From assembly GCF_003610535.1 (NCBI RefSeq), contig NZ_RAPN01000003.1:186001-250000 (forward strand): DNA of 64,000 bases, written 5' to 3'. The position numbers were made by a program, and so were the translations under genes. Positions 54,436 through 63,461 of this stretch are shown piece by piece. How positions within the stretch are numbered: the first letter of the stretch is position 1; each line of letters opens with the position of its first letter. The notes beneath the pieces are model-generated. The model was not told the origin of the DNA and did not search any database. It worked only from the letters and a program-made list of their open reading frames with translations. This DNA is from Mangrovibacterium diazotrophicum (GTDB taxonomy: Bacteria; Bacteroidota; Bacteroidia; Bacteroidales; Prolixibacteraceae).

Positions 54436-57400
54436 ATGAAAAAAACTCTTTTAACGAGTGTTTTCGGTTTTTTGCGAAAACACAGGAAACCCTTGTGGAT
54501 TATGCGAAATTTATTGGTGTTTCTATTTGTATTCACGTTGCAGGCACACAGTAGCCTATACTCGCAGAGTCGGATGACGGTCGATCTGGAGAATTCCAAT
54601 ATGAAGGAATTGATCAGGGTGATTGAGAAGCAAACTTCGCTAGGCTTCTTGTATGATGAAAATCTGGAGAGTGTTCCGGTTTCTGTAAAAGCGCAAAATG
54701 AGACCGTAGAGAATATTCTGAAAGAAGCCCTGAAAAAGTCGGATTTGGAATTTCTGATTGATCACAACACAATTTTGATTCAAAAGAAAGCCGAAAGTAA
54801 CGAATCTGATCAGCTACAACATCTTCGAAGAGAAGTCAGCGGAAAAATACTTGACAAAGACGGGAACCCGATTCCCGGAGTGAATGTCGTTATCGTGGAA
54901 CTTCGACAAGGAGTTGCTACCGACAATTATGGGAATTTTAAGATAATGGTTCCGAACGACAGGTCGTACACCCTTCTGTTGACATTCATCGGGATGGAGG
55001 AGCAAAAAATTTACCTGGGCATTGTTGATGCAGAAACTCAGGATATGGGTAAGCTGGTAATGAAAGCCAAGCAATCTGAAATTGGAGAAGTGCTCGTAAC
55101 CGGGATCTTTAACAAGCCCAAAGAAAGCTTTACCGGAGCGGCTACTATTATCACCAAGGATGAAATTAAACGTTCGGGGAACCGAAACTTGCTACAGACC
55201 CTGGCAAACATCGATCCTTCGTTTGATGTACAGGAACAACCGGACATGGGATCTGACCCGAACAATACCAATTTGGCCATTCAGATTCGTGGAGCTTCTT
55301 CGCTTCCTGATATTAACGATATGCAGTTGGATGCCAGAAACCAGTTGAACACGCCCTTGTTTATACTCGATGGTTTCGAAGTCAGTATGGAGCGGGTGTT
55401 GGATATGAACCAAACGGATGTTGAATCGGTGTCTATTTTGAAAGATGCCAGTGCAACAGCAATTTATGGTTCTCGTGGAGCCAACGGCGTTGTAGTTATT
55501 ACATCTTCACATCCACCGATTGGGAAACTGAGAGTTACCTATAATGCTGGTCTAAATCTTGAGATTCCGGATCTGTCTTCGTATAACTTGCTTAATGCCG
55601 AAGAGAAATTGTATGTCGAGCAATTGGCAGGAATGTACTCTTCGGACGACCCTTCGGAACAGGCTGATTTATTGGCCATGTACTACCAAAACGACAAAGC
55701 CATAAAAGAAGGCGTAAATACCAATTGGATGAAAATCCCAACGCAGGTTGGAGTTGGTCAGTACCATAAATTGAGAATTGGTGGCGGAGACGAGCAGTTT
55801 CGCTATGATTTGAATGCTTCGTACAACCAAATTACCGGTGCAATGAAGGGCTCAAAACGTGATAATGTTAACGTTGGAATGACCCTTCAGTACATCTATA
55901 AGAAAGTGAGTTTTTCAAACTTGCTTGAGTTAGGTTTTAATAAAGGGGTAAACAGCCCATACGGCTCGTTTAACGATTACTATTATATGAACCCTTACTG
56001 GCGTCCTTATAACGAGGATGGCACTCCGGTTACAAGCTATACCGATTTGGTTGGGCAAACCAAGTATAACCCTTTGTATGACGCCTCGTTGGCTAGCTTT
56101 TCGAAAACGGATTATACGTCGATTCGAAATCAAACTACGGCAACAGTTAATTTCACGCCAACCTTAAAGTGGGATTCTTCTATTGGGGTGACACAGTTGA
56201 GAGGTGGTGGCGATAACTTTACTTCTCCGCTGCAATCAGGCTATTTGCAAAATAACATCGACTTGTTATCGAGAGGTTTCTATACAAAATCTAGCCGAAA
56301 AGAAATGTCTTACCAGCTATCTACAACCTTGAGTTGGGGGAAAGCTTTTGGCAAACACGCTGTTTTTCTTGGAGCAAATGCCCAGGTTATGCAGAGTAAA
56401 GCTGAAAGAATGTATGTTTCGGTGAAGGGTTTTACCAATGAAAAATTGAATGATATCTCTAACGGGAGTTCTTATTCCGGAACAAGTCCGACTGTCAGTG
56501 AGTCGACAACGAGAAGTGTAGGGGTAACAGCTACCGGGAACTACAATTATAACAGTCGTTATTTTGTTGATGCTTCATGGAGGTTGGATGGCGCTTCGTC
56601 CTTCGGAAAGAACAGCCGTTTTGCACCATTTTATTCCGTCGGAGCAGCCTGGGATGTTGCTCAGGAGGGATTTATTAAAGAGAATTTGCGCGTCTTGCAA
56701 CGATTTAAATTGCGCTATTCTTACGGTGTAACCGGTTCGTTGAACTTTTCGGCTTATCAGGCATTGTCAACGTACCAGTATAATACGGATACGGAATACA
56801 ACGGACAACTTGGAACCAACTTGCTGGCTCTGGGAAATGAAGATTTGAAATGGCAGACAACGTACCAACACAATATTGGTCTCGATTTGACGGCTTTTAA
56901 TAATTTCCTGGATATTGATTTCAACTATTACCGGAAAACATCGGATAACCTGATTGCACAAGCTTCGTTGCCTTATTCTAATGGTTTTACCAGTTATACC
57001 GAAAACTTTGGTGAAGTTCGGAATACCGGGTTTGATGCCATGGTGAGTATGAACTTGGTGAGAACATCAGACTTTAACTGGTACGTCCGCCTGGGAGCCT
57101 ATCACAACAAGAACATTTTGTTGAAACTTTCTGAAGCAATTAAGACAGCCAACGAGAAATATGAAGGATGGCAAAGTAGTGACAGTTTCTACTACCAGTA
57201 TCGGGAAGGAGAATCATTGGATGCTTTGTATGTTCTGAAATCGCCGGGAGTAGATCCGTTGACAGGGAAAGTCCTGTACGAAGACCCAGAAACAGGTTAT
57301 GTGTACGATCATATTACTGATGGACTGCGTAAGATTCCGGTTGGACTTATTCAGCCTAAAATAAACGGACGTTTTGGTTCTTCGTTCAGATATAAAGGAT

Positions 57401-57801
57401 TGACCCTGGACTTCACGTTCAATGTTCGTTATGGTGCTTCGAAGTTAAACAGCTCTCTGCTGACTGTTGAAAATAGCTTTGTTCGCTATAATCTTGACAA
57501 GCGCGTACTTGGCACCCGCTGGATAAACGAAGGTGACGTAACTGGATTTAAAGATATTGCAAGCAGTGATAATACATTAGCAAACGATCGCTTTGTATTC
57601 AAGGAAAAAACGCTCTCGATGAGCAATATTAATATATCCTACAATTTCCCGGAGAAGTTGCTGAGTCGCTATAATATCCAGCAGGTTACTTTCTCAGCAG
57701 CCATGTCGGATGTGTTTTACCTGTCCAATATTAAGATGCAGAGAGGAACAGATTACCCTTATGCACGGACACCCACATTTAACTTATCAGTTACTTTTTA
57801 A
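54436..57801 (+). CDS. SusC/RagA-family TonB-dependent transporter with STN domain
   Basis: A 1121-residue outer-membrane transporter. Its order is: signal region (about 1-44), STN domain (about 47-117: VDLENSNMKELIRVIEKQTSLGFLYDE), CarboxypepD-regulatory-like domain (about 125-205: VSGKILDKDGNPIPGVNVVIV), TonB plug (about 215-350, with GASSLPDINDMQLDARNQLNTPLFILDGFEV and SILKDASATAIYGSRGANGVVVIT), then the barrel ending in NLSVTF. The STN domain signals to the FecR protein. It starts from Met at 54436; the frame is open 9 codons earlier. The 11-base gap to the SusD gene shows an operon. Confidence 0.96.
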   Translation: MKKTLLTSVFGFLRKHRKPLWIMRNLLVFLFVFTLQAHSSLYSQSRMTVDLENSNMKELIRVIEKQTSLGFLYDENLESVPVSVKAQNETVENILKEALKKSDLEFLIDHNTILIQKKAESNESDQLQHLRREVSGKILDKDGNPIPGVNVVIVELRQGVATDNYGNFKIMVPNDRSYTLLLTFIGMEEQKIYLGIVDAETQDMGKLVMKAKQSEIGEVLVTGIFNKPKESFTGAATIITKDEIKRSGNRNLLQTLANIDPSFDVQEQPDMGSDPNNTNLAIQIRGASSLPDINDMQLDARNQLNTPLFILDGFEVSMERVLDMNQTDVESVSILKDASATAIYGSRGANGVVVITSSHPPIGKLRVTYNAGLNLEIPDLSSYNLLNAEEKLYVEQLAGMYSSDDPSEQADLLAMYYQNDKAIKEGVNTNWMKIPTQVGVGQYHKLRIGGGDEQFRYDLNASYNQITGAMKGSKRDNVNVGMTLQYIYKKVSFSNLLELGFNKGVNSPYGSFNDYYYMNPYWRPYNEDGTPVTSYTDLVGQTKYNPLYDASLASFSKTDYTSIRNQTTATVNFTPTLKWDSSIGVTQLRGGGDNFTSPLQSGYLQNNIDLLSRGFYTKSSRKEMSYQLSTTLSWGKAFGKHAVFLGANAQVMQSKAERMYVSVKGFTNEKLNDISNGSSYSGTSPTVSESTTRSVGVTATGNYNYNSRYFVDASWRLDGASSFGKNSRFAPFYSVGAAWDVAQEGFIKENLRVLQRFKLRYSYGVTGSLNFSAYQALSTYQYNTDTEYNGQLGTNLLALGNEDLKWQTTYQHNIGLDLTAFNNFLDIDFNYYRKTSDNLIAQASLPYSNGFTSYTENFGEVRNTGFDAMVSMNLVRTSDFNWYVRLGAYHNKNILLKLSEAIKTANEKYEGWQSSDSFYYQYREGESLDALYVLKSPGVDPLTGKVLYEDPETGYVYDHITDGLRKIPVGLIQPKINGRFGSSFRYKGLTLDFTFNVRYGASKLNSSLLTVENSFVRYNLDKRVLGTRWINEGDVTGFKDIASSDNTLANDRFVFKEKTLSMSNINISYNFPEKLLSRYNIQQVTFSAAMSDVFYLSNIKMQRGTDYPYARTPTFNLSVTF

Positions 57802-57812
57802 AGAAAAAGAAA

Positions 57813-59273
57813 ATGAGAAAATTATTTAATCTGATAATAACAGCATTTGCAGTGATGGTGAGTTTCACGTCCTGCGATGATTTCCTGACAGTGGAACCTA
57901 AAGATATGGTTTCTGTTGATAAAGCTTTGTCCAGCAGAGATGGATATGTTGCCGCATTGGTGGGCGTCTATGAAAAGATGAGGACTTCGTATTCTCCAAG
58001 TAGCTTTTTGTTTTGTTCCGGAACCGACGAGCTGGCCAATATTTATGCATTTCCGTCTTATTCAGCTTTCCCGTCGCTAAATAGTTGTTACAACCACGAC
58101 TACGACGACACGAATTTTGACGATGCCTCGGGATCAGCTTTCCTGAGCATGTATGAGCTTCTGGTCAATATTAATGTGATTATTGAACACCTCGAAACAT
58201 CCGATGTGCTGTCGGATGAAGAATTTGCACTGATTGAAGGAGAAGCTAAAGGTTTAAGGGCGCTGATTCAATTCGACTTGTGGCGTCTGTACGGCCCGGT
58301 TCCCGGAGAAGACATGAGCGACCTGGTTTTGCCTTACGCATTAACGGCGTCTAAAGACCCTCTTAGTTATTCAACTTACCCTGAGTATTTCACGCTGCTG
58401 TTGGCCGACCTGAATGATGCCCGTGCCGATTTGGCTGTGTCCGACCCGATTCTGAAATATAGCAATGATGAGCTTAGTGAATCCGGAAGCATTGATGGAT
58501 ACAACGATCTAAACTGGTACTACCGTCAAAACCGGATGAATTATTATGCCGTAACCGGTTTGTTAGCCCGTGTTGAGCAGTGGATGGGGAATAAGGATCA
58601 GGCAGTAACCTACGCCAAAGAGGTAATCGCCGCTAAAAACGAAGATGGAAGTTCGAAGTTTTCGTTAGGTACAACTTCAAATATAGGCGATGGCGACTAT
58701 GCTTTTTCTACAGAACACCTTTTTGGTGTGAAAATAACCGAGTACGATGATGAGGATTACAACTCATACAATGCGGCAGCTGTTGGAGATTCGTATTACT
58801 TGGAAGGGACAAGCTGGGATGGAACCGTCAGAGCATTTGAAAACTACACCACCGATATTCGCTACGTTGGATTAATGGGCACACTCTCCAGTAACGCAAT
58901 GGTTTACAATGCAAAAGTAACGAAGAAGTACAGTAATATGAGCGAAGAAGATAGCGGTGAAAAGAGCATTCCGGTTATCCGTTTAGCCGAAATGTACCTG
59001 ATTGTTGTTGAAGCTGATTCTGATCTTGGAGAGGCGCAGACATACTACGAAAAGTTGCTTAACACACGAAACGATGATATCAAAACCATCACCGAGGACA
59101 ACCAGGCAGATATTGCGTTTGCCCAATATGTGAAAGAGCTTTGGGCTGAAGGTCAGATATTTTATGCCTGCAAACGACAAAACCGTTCGACGCTCCCTGT
59201 GTCTGGTGCTAGCATTAGCACTGCTGATTATCGTGTGAAATTACCTTCAGGTGAAACCAATGCTGATTTATAG
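57813..59273 (+). CDS. SusD/RagB-family nutrient-binding lipoprotein
   Basis: A 486-residue surface lipoprotein (MRKLFNLIITAFAVMVSFTSC, Cys21) that caps the SusC channel. The SusD pattern is visible in FLTVEPKDMVSVDKALSSRDGYVAALVGVYEKM, LIEGEAKGLRALIQFDLWRLYGPVPG and IPVIRLAEMYLIVVEADSDLG...YYEKLLNTRND. The C-terminal FAQYVKELWAEGQIFYACKRQNRS is typical. Start is 11 bases after susC. Confidence 0.95.
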   Translation: MRKLFNLIITAFAVMVSFTSCDDFLTVEPKDMVSVDKALSSRDGYVAALVGVYEKMRTSYSPSSFLFCSGTDELANIYAFPSYSAFPSLNSCYNHDYDDTNFDDASGSAFLSMYELLVNINVIIEHLETSDVLSDEEFALIEGEAKGLRALIQFDLWRLYGPVPGEDMSDLVLPYALTASKDPLSYSTYPEYFTLLLADLNDARADLAVSDPILKYSNDELSESGSIDGYNDLNWYYRQNRMNYYAVTGLLARVEQWMGNKDQAVTYAKEVIAAKNEDGSSKFSLGTTSNIGDGDYAFSTEHLFGVKITEYDDEDYNSYNAAAVGDSYYLEGTSWDGTVRAFENYTTDIRYVGLMGTLSSNAMVYNAKVTKKYSNMSEEDSGEKSIPVIRLAEMYLIVVEADSDLGEAQTYYEKLLNTRNDDIKTITEDNQADIAFAQYVKELWAEGQIFYACKRQNRSTLPVSGASISTADYRVKLPSGETNADL

Positions 59274-59276
59274 AAA

Positions 59277-60074
59277 ATGAAAAAATTTAGTTTAATACTT
59301 ATAAATGCTGTAATTGCCTTGGCAGGCTTGTTTACAGCATGCAGCGAAGACTATCCAGCTGTATATGAAGGAAAACCTTATTTGAGTTTTCCACTTGCCG
59401 AAGATGGCGGAAACTTTTATGTGCAGGGACTTTATCAAAATTTCTACTATTACGACGATGAGAGCCGCACCCGCGATACGGTTTATGTGCCTTTAGTTTC
59501 GGTTGCCGCGATTCCAACGGAAAATTTGGTTGTGGAGTTGAATGTGTTTGATAGTGATACCGTCTCGTGGAGCTCTCAAGTAGACGAAAATACGGTGAAT
59601 GCGGTTTCCGGAGAAGATTATCTTCCGTTTGATTCGGACGAAATGAAAAAGAATCTGGTTTTTCATGCAGGTTTGATGCAGGACACAATTCCTGTTATTA
59701 TTCTTCGAAACGAAGCCATGAAGACAAAAACTTTCCGCTTAACTTTTTGTCTGGCTAATTCGGAAAATGCTCTGGCTGCCGACGGTGAAGACAATCGCGT
59801 CGTTATTTATATCACTGATCGATTAAGTAAACCAAGCAACTGGGATGACTATTATTTCGGTGCTTATGGTGACGTAAAGCTCGACTTTATGATCAGACAC
59901 TCCGATTTAAAGTGGAATTCCGAAGACCTGCAATCAGTGCTCGACGATTCTTTCCTGACATCGTATTACAAGTATAAGTTCAAGCAGGACTTAATTAAAG
60001 AGAATGAAGCTTTGGGAGCTGACGGCCCGCTGCGAGAGGCTGATGGAACCGTAGTGAGCTTTGAGTATTACTAA
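59277..60074 (+). CDS. DUF4843 lipoprotein of the SusCD operon
   Basis: A 265-residue surface-type lipoprotein (signal MKKFSLILINAVIALAGLFTAC, Cys22). DUF4843 is suggested by YEGKPYLSFPL, the repeated TVYVPLVSVAAIPTENLVVELNVF and the domain-end VVIYITDRLSKPSNWDDYYFGAYGDVKLDFMI. These lipoproteins accompany SusCD pairs and may bind the imported ligand. It begins 3 bases after the SusD stop, and has acidic, beta-rich composition. Confidence 0.85.
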   Translation: MKKFSLILINAVIALAGLFTACSEDYPAVYEGKPYLSFPLAEDGGNFYVQGLYQNFYYYDDESRTRDTVYVPLVSVAAIPTENLVVELNVFDSDTVSWSSQVDENTVNAVSGEDYLPFDSDEMKKNLVFHAGLMQDTIPVIILRNEAMKTKTFRLTFCLANSENALAADGEDNRVVIYITDRLSKPSNWDDYYFGAYGDVKLDFMIRHSDLKWNSEDLQSVLDDSFLTSYYKYKFKQDLIKENEALGADGPLREADGTVVSFEYY

Positions 60075-60095
60075 CGATTGATAAATCTAAGATTC

Positions 60096-61748
60096 ATGAC
60101 AATGACAAAAATAAAGATATCGATGCTGTATACTCTTTTGAGCAGCATCTTACTCATTAGTTTTTCCTGTTCCGATGATCAGGAGTATGTTCCTGAATTT
60201 CCCGAGCTGGAAATCTCCTTCGGTGATTTAACCGAGACGCATTACTATAATGAAGAGTTTGTGGTAACACCCGCGATTTCTTCAGATGATTCCGGTTTCA
60301 GCGACCTTTCCTACAAATGGTTGCTTGTCGGGGCGGATGAGATTCGTGAGTTATCGACTGAGAAGGACCTGAATCTGGTGTTGGACACCTTAGGTACATT
60401 TGTGTTGAATTACGAAGTGACCAATAACCAAACCGAAGTAACAACTTCTTATGTGGTTCAAACACTTTATATCCGTTCTGTAACCAGTCAGGGCTGGTAT
60501 GTGTTAAAGGAAACAGCCAATGGGAATACTGATGTGGACGGCTTTTACAATGGTGTAAGCAATCCTGAGTACAATATTGTAACAGGAAGAACCGGCGAGA
60601 GTTTGACTGGAAGTCCTAAGGCTTTGGTCTTTTCACCTGCATTTAAGATTAATACAAGTTCGTCAGTTTATTACGATAATACAGCACCGGTACTGCTTGC
60701 GTTTAGTGAGCACGGGGCAATGTCTTATGACGTGAATACGACAGAGGCTCTTGGAAATCTGGACGATTTGTTCTTCTTAGATCCTGCAAGCAGCCAGTAT
60801 GCGATTAACGGTGCCATGTGCAACAGCTCCAAAGTGGTACTTTCTACAGAAAACGGCGCTTACTCGATGAATGGCGGTAATCCGGCGTTCTTCCCCGTTG
60901 TTGAAGGAGATTACAAGACCAGCGGGCTTTTCACCTGCGCTGACTACGGAAATACTTTGGCGTACGATAGCAAAATGAAGCGGTTCTTGTTCCTTAGCGA
61001 AAACGGCTATAATACGTCCGACACGCTCGGCTATTTCAAGGATGAATTTGGCGAGTTTAACAAAGACGTTGAGTTCCCGGTAAATAATATGAATGGTGAA
61101 ATAGTTTATTTGGAGAACACGACTAGCCCCGGCAGCGATGGTTGGAGTACAGATGTATATGCCTATTCTTTGTTTAAGGAAAACGGGACAAGCAACGAAA
61201 TAACCCTGTTGGGACTCGACATTACCAAGTTCGTGAAAAGTACTTATTACTATTATCCTGATCCGACAGATTATAGTAATTACACGGTGGTGCGCCCCGG
61301 CGAATACAGTCCGGTTAGTTATAAAAAGGTAATGACTGCGAGCGAGCACGAGGCTTTTGTAAACGCTGGTCATTATGCGCTGAATAAAAGTGTGGCAATT
61401 ATGTATTACGAGAACAATGGACGAATCGGAGCCTACAATATTGCAACTGACGTGGATAACGAGTCTTTTATTACCGATATTCCTTCGGATGAGCAGATAA
61501 CATTCATGAAATACATTAAGTGCTCTTACCAGTCAACCGATCCTGATTTTGCAGGGCTTGTTGTAGCGACCTATCAGGAGTCAACCGGAACGTACAAAAT
61601 TTATCAGTACAAACTTGAAGGCTTATCCAGTGTCACAAAACAAAATCAGGTTTTAAGCGGCACCGGTAAGGTAAACAAAGTAATGTATGTTTCAACTACA
61701 GGTAGCTCTTATGGCTCCTGGGAGGGTAAACTTTATCTTTATAATTAG
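60096..61748 (+). CDS. PKD-like family lipoprotein
   Basis: A 550-residue lipoprotein (MTMTKIKISMLYTLLSSILLISFSC, Cys25). The N-terminal beta-sandwich (EISFGDLTETHYYNEEFVVTPAISSDDSGFSDLSYKWLLVG...LNLVLDTLGTFVLNYEVTN) resembles the PKD-like family; the rest is a likely beta-propeller or repeat (GQGWYVLKE-type, DSKMKRFLFLSENGYN). Together with DUF4843 it forms the surface-ligand module of this locus. The frame opens at a TTG 6 codons earlier; ATG 60096 is chosen. Confidence 0.82.
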   Translation: MTMTKIKISMLYTLLSSILLISFSCSDDQEYVPEFPELEISFGDLTETHYYNEEFVVTPAISSDDSGFSDLSYKWLLVGADEIRELSTEKDLNLVLDTLGTFVLNYEVTNNQTEVTTSYVVQTLYIRSVTSQGWYVLKETANGNTDVDGFYNGVSNPEYNIVTGRTGESLTGSPKALVFSPAFKINTSSSVYYDNTAPVLLAFSEHGAMSYDVNTTEALGNLDDLFFLDPASSQYAINGAMCNSSKVVLSTENGAYSMNGGNPAFFPVVEGDYKTSGLFTCADYGNTLAYDSKMKRFLFLSENGYNTSDTLGYFKDEFGEFNKDVEFPVNNMNGEIVYLENTTSPGSDGWSTDVYAYSLFKENGTSNEITLLGLDITKFVKSTYYYYPDPTDYSNYTVVRPGEYSPVSYKKVMTASEHEAFVNAGHYALNKSVAIMYYENNGRIGAYNIATDVDNESFITDIPSDEQITFMKYIKCSYQSTDPDFAGLVVATYQESTGTYKIYQYKLEGLSSVTKQNQVLSGTGKVNKVMYVSTTGSSYGSWEGKLYLYN

Positions 61749-61755
61749 CAGCACG

Positions 61756-62274
61756 ATGGTACGGAAAATTTTAGGTTTAATGGCCATGCTATGTCTTTTT
61801 TTTAGCATGGCAAAGGCTCAGAATGAATCAAACGATCAAACGAAAACAGTGCTAAAGGCGGGCGATATTTGCCCTGCCTTTGCCTTGAAGGATACAACCG
61901 GAGCCGAAGTAAGTTTCGAAAGCTTTCGTGGAAAATATGTGTACATCGATGTGTGGGCTTCCTGGTGTTACCCTTGTCGCAAAGAGATTCCTTTTTTTAA
62001 GCAACTCGAAAAGGATTTTGAAGGAAAGAACATCGCCTTCGTTGGTGTAAATGTCGACTTCCGTGATTTTCGATGGTTGGGCTCAATCCAGTTCGATCAC
62101 ATCGAAGGCATTCAATGGAAGGTCGTAGACAAGGGCTTTGAAGAAGCATTCGGAATTGATCGGATCCCCCGTTGTATTCTCCTGGGACCAGACGGCAACG
62201 TGTTAAAAATAAAAATCACACGTCCTTCCGATCCCAAAACGAAAGAATTCTTATCAGACTTAAAGGGTATATAA
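61756..62274 (+). CDS. TlpA-family thioredoxin-like protein
   Basis: A 172-residue periplasmic protein (signal MVRKILGLMAMLCLFFSMAKAQ). The thioredoxin fold starts at KAGDICPAFALKDTTGAEVSFESFRGKYVYIDVWASWCYPCRKEIPFFKQLEKDF; active-site Cys71 and Cys74 (CYPC). The cis-proline segment IDRIPRCILLGPDGN follows. It starts 7 bases after the PKD-like gene, so it is part of the operon. Function: probably maintains disulfide redox state of secreted proteins. Confidence 0.93.
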   Translation: MVRKILGLMAMLCLFFSMAKAQNESNDQTKTVLKAGDICPAFALKDTTGAEVSFESFRGKYVYIDVWASWCYPCRKEIPFFKQLEKDFEGKNIAFVGVNVDFRDFRWLGSIQFDHIEGIQWKVVDKGFEEAFGIDRIPRCILLGPDGNVLKIKITRPSDPKTKEFLSDLKGI

Positions 62275-62290
62275 TTTAAAATTAGCTAGA

Positions 62291-63457
62291 ATGAAATTAT
62301 TCAATTTTAGAAAAGGTATGGCCGCCCTTGCTTTGGCAGGCCTTTCAGTATCGGCTTTTCAGTCGAATGCAGCCACTGATGGCGGTAAATACTCAATTCG
62401 TATCAAGTTGGAAAATGTCAACGATGATGCGACAGTTATGCTTGGTTGGCAAGAGAACGGCAAAATGAACGTGGACACGATGCAGTTGAATGCTGACCGC
62501 CAATTTGTTTTCGAAGGAGAAGTTCCGGTTAACAACCGTGGGTTCCTGAAAATGGCACATGAAAAAATCGATCCAACTTTACCTCCTTCTCAGGACGACG
62601 GTATTTCGGTTTACTTGGATGAAGGAGCAACCCTGATTACCGGAAAAGATTCGTTGATCAGCGCAAAGGTTAGCGGTACCCGGAACAATGAAGTACTGCA
62701 AGAACTGAATGCATTGAGAAAACCGATTGAGAAAAAAATGGATGCTTTGAATGCGCCTTATTCTGCGGCTATGCAGGCAGGCGACAACGCAAAAGTTGCC
62801 GAACTTCAAGAAGCTTATAATAAGCTGTCTGAAGAAAAGAAAGCCGAAGAGAAGGCGTTTGCGATGAGCCATCCCAATTCGGATGTTAGCTTAGATTGGT
62901 TACGTCAAAACGTGAATGTTGTTCAGGAACGTCATTTAGCAAACGAGGTTTTCGATAGCTTTTCAGAAGAACTAAAGAAAGGACCAGCAGGTATAATCTA
63001 TTCGAACATCCTTAAACAAACCAAGCCGGCAGATATCGGTTCTGAAGCACCTGACCTGGCTGCCAAACAACCAAATGGTGAAAAGTTGAGTCTGCGCTCA
63101 TTGCGCGGTCAATATGTTTTGTTGGATTTCTGGGCATCGTGGTGTGGTCCATGTCGTCGCGAAAACCCAAACCTGGTGCAAGCTTACAATAGCTATAAAG
63201 ATAAAAACTTCACCATTCTCGGTTATTCGTTGGATGGCGGAGGTAATGCTCTGAACAGCTGGACTGAGGCAATTGAAAAAGATGGTTTGGTATGGAACCA
63301 GATTTCAGACTTGGCCGGATGGCAAAGTTTAGGTGTGCAGCTCTACGGAGTGAACAGTGTACCGACCAATTTCCTGATTGATCCAGAAGGAAAGATTATT
63401 GCAAAAAATCTTCGCGGAGAAGACCTGGAGAACAAATTGAAAGAGATTCTAAACTAA
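62291..63457 (+). CDS. TlpA-type thioredoxin protein with DUF4369-like N-terminal domain
   Basis: A 388-residue periplasmic protein with signal peptide (cleaved near Ala28). The N-terminal domain (about 32-140: YSIRIKLENVNDDATVMLGW, a beta-rich DUF4369-like part) is followed by a helical linker and a thioredoxin domain with WASWCGPCRRENP (Cys285, Cys288). It begins 16 bases after the preceding TlpA gene. Such two-domain proteins are frequent in Bacteroidota SusCD loci. Exact substrate unknown. Confidence 0.92.
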   Translation: MKLFNFRKGMAALALAGLSVSAFQSNAATDGGKYSIRIKLENVNDDATVMLGWQENGKMNVDTMQLNADRQFVFEGEVPVNNRGFLKMAHEKIDPTLPPSQDDGISVYLDEGATLITGKDSLISAKVSGTRNNEVLQELNALRKPIEKKMDALNAPYSAAMQAGDNAKVAELQEAYNKLSEEKKAEEKAFAMSHPNSDVSLDWLRQNVNVVQERHLANEVFDSFSEELKKGPAGIIYSNILKQTKPADIGSEAPDLAAKQPNGEKLSLRSLRGQYVLLDFWASWCGPCRRENPNLVQAYNSYKDKNFTILGYSLDGGGNALNSWTEAIEKDGLVWNQISDLAGWQSLGVQLYGVNSVPTNFLIDPEGKIIAKNLRGEDLENKLKEILN

Positions 63458-63461
63458 TAGT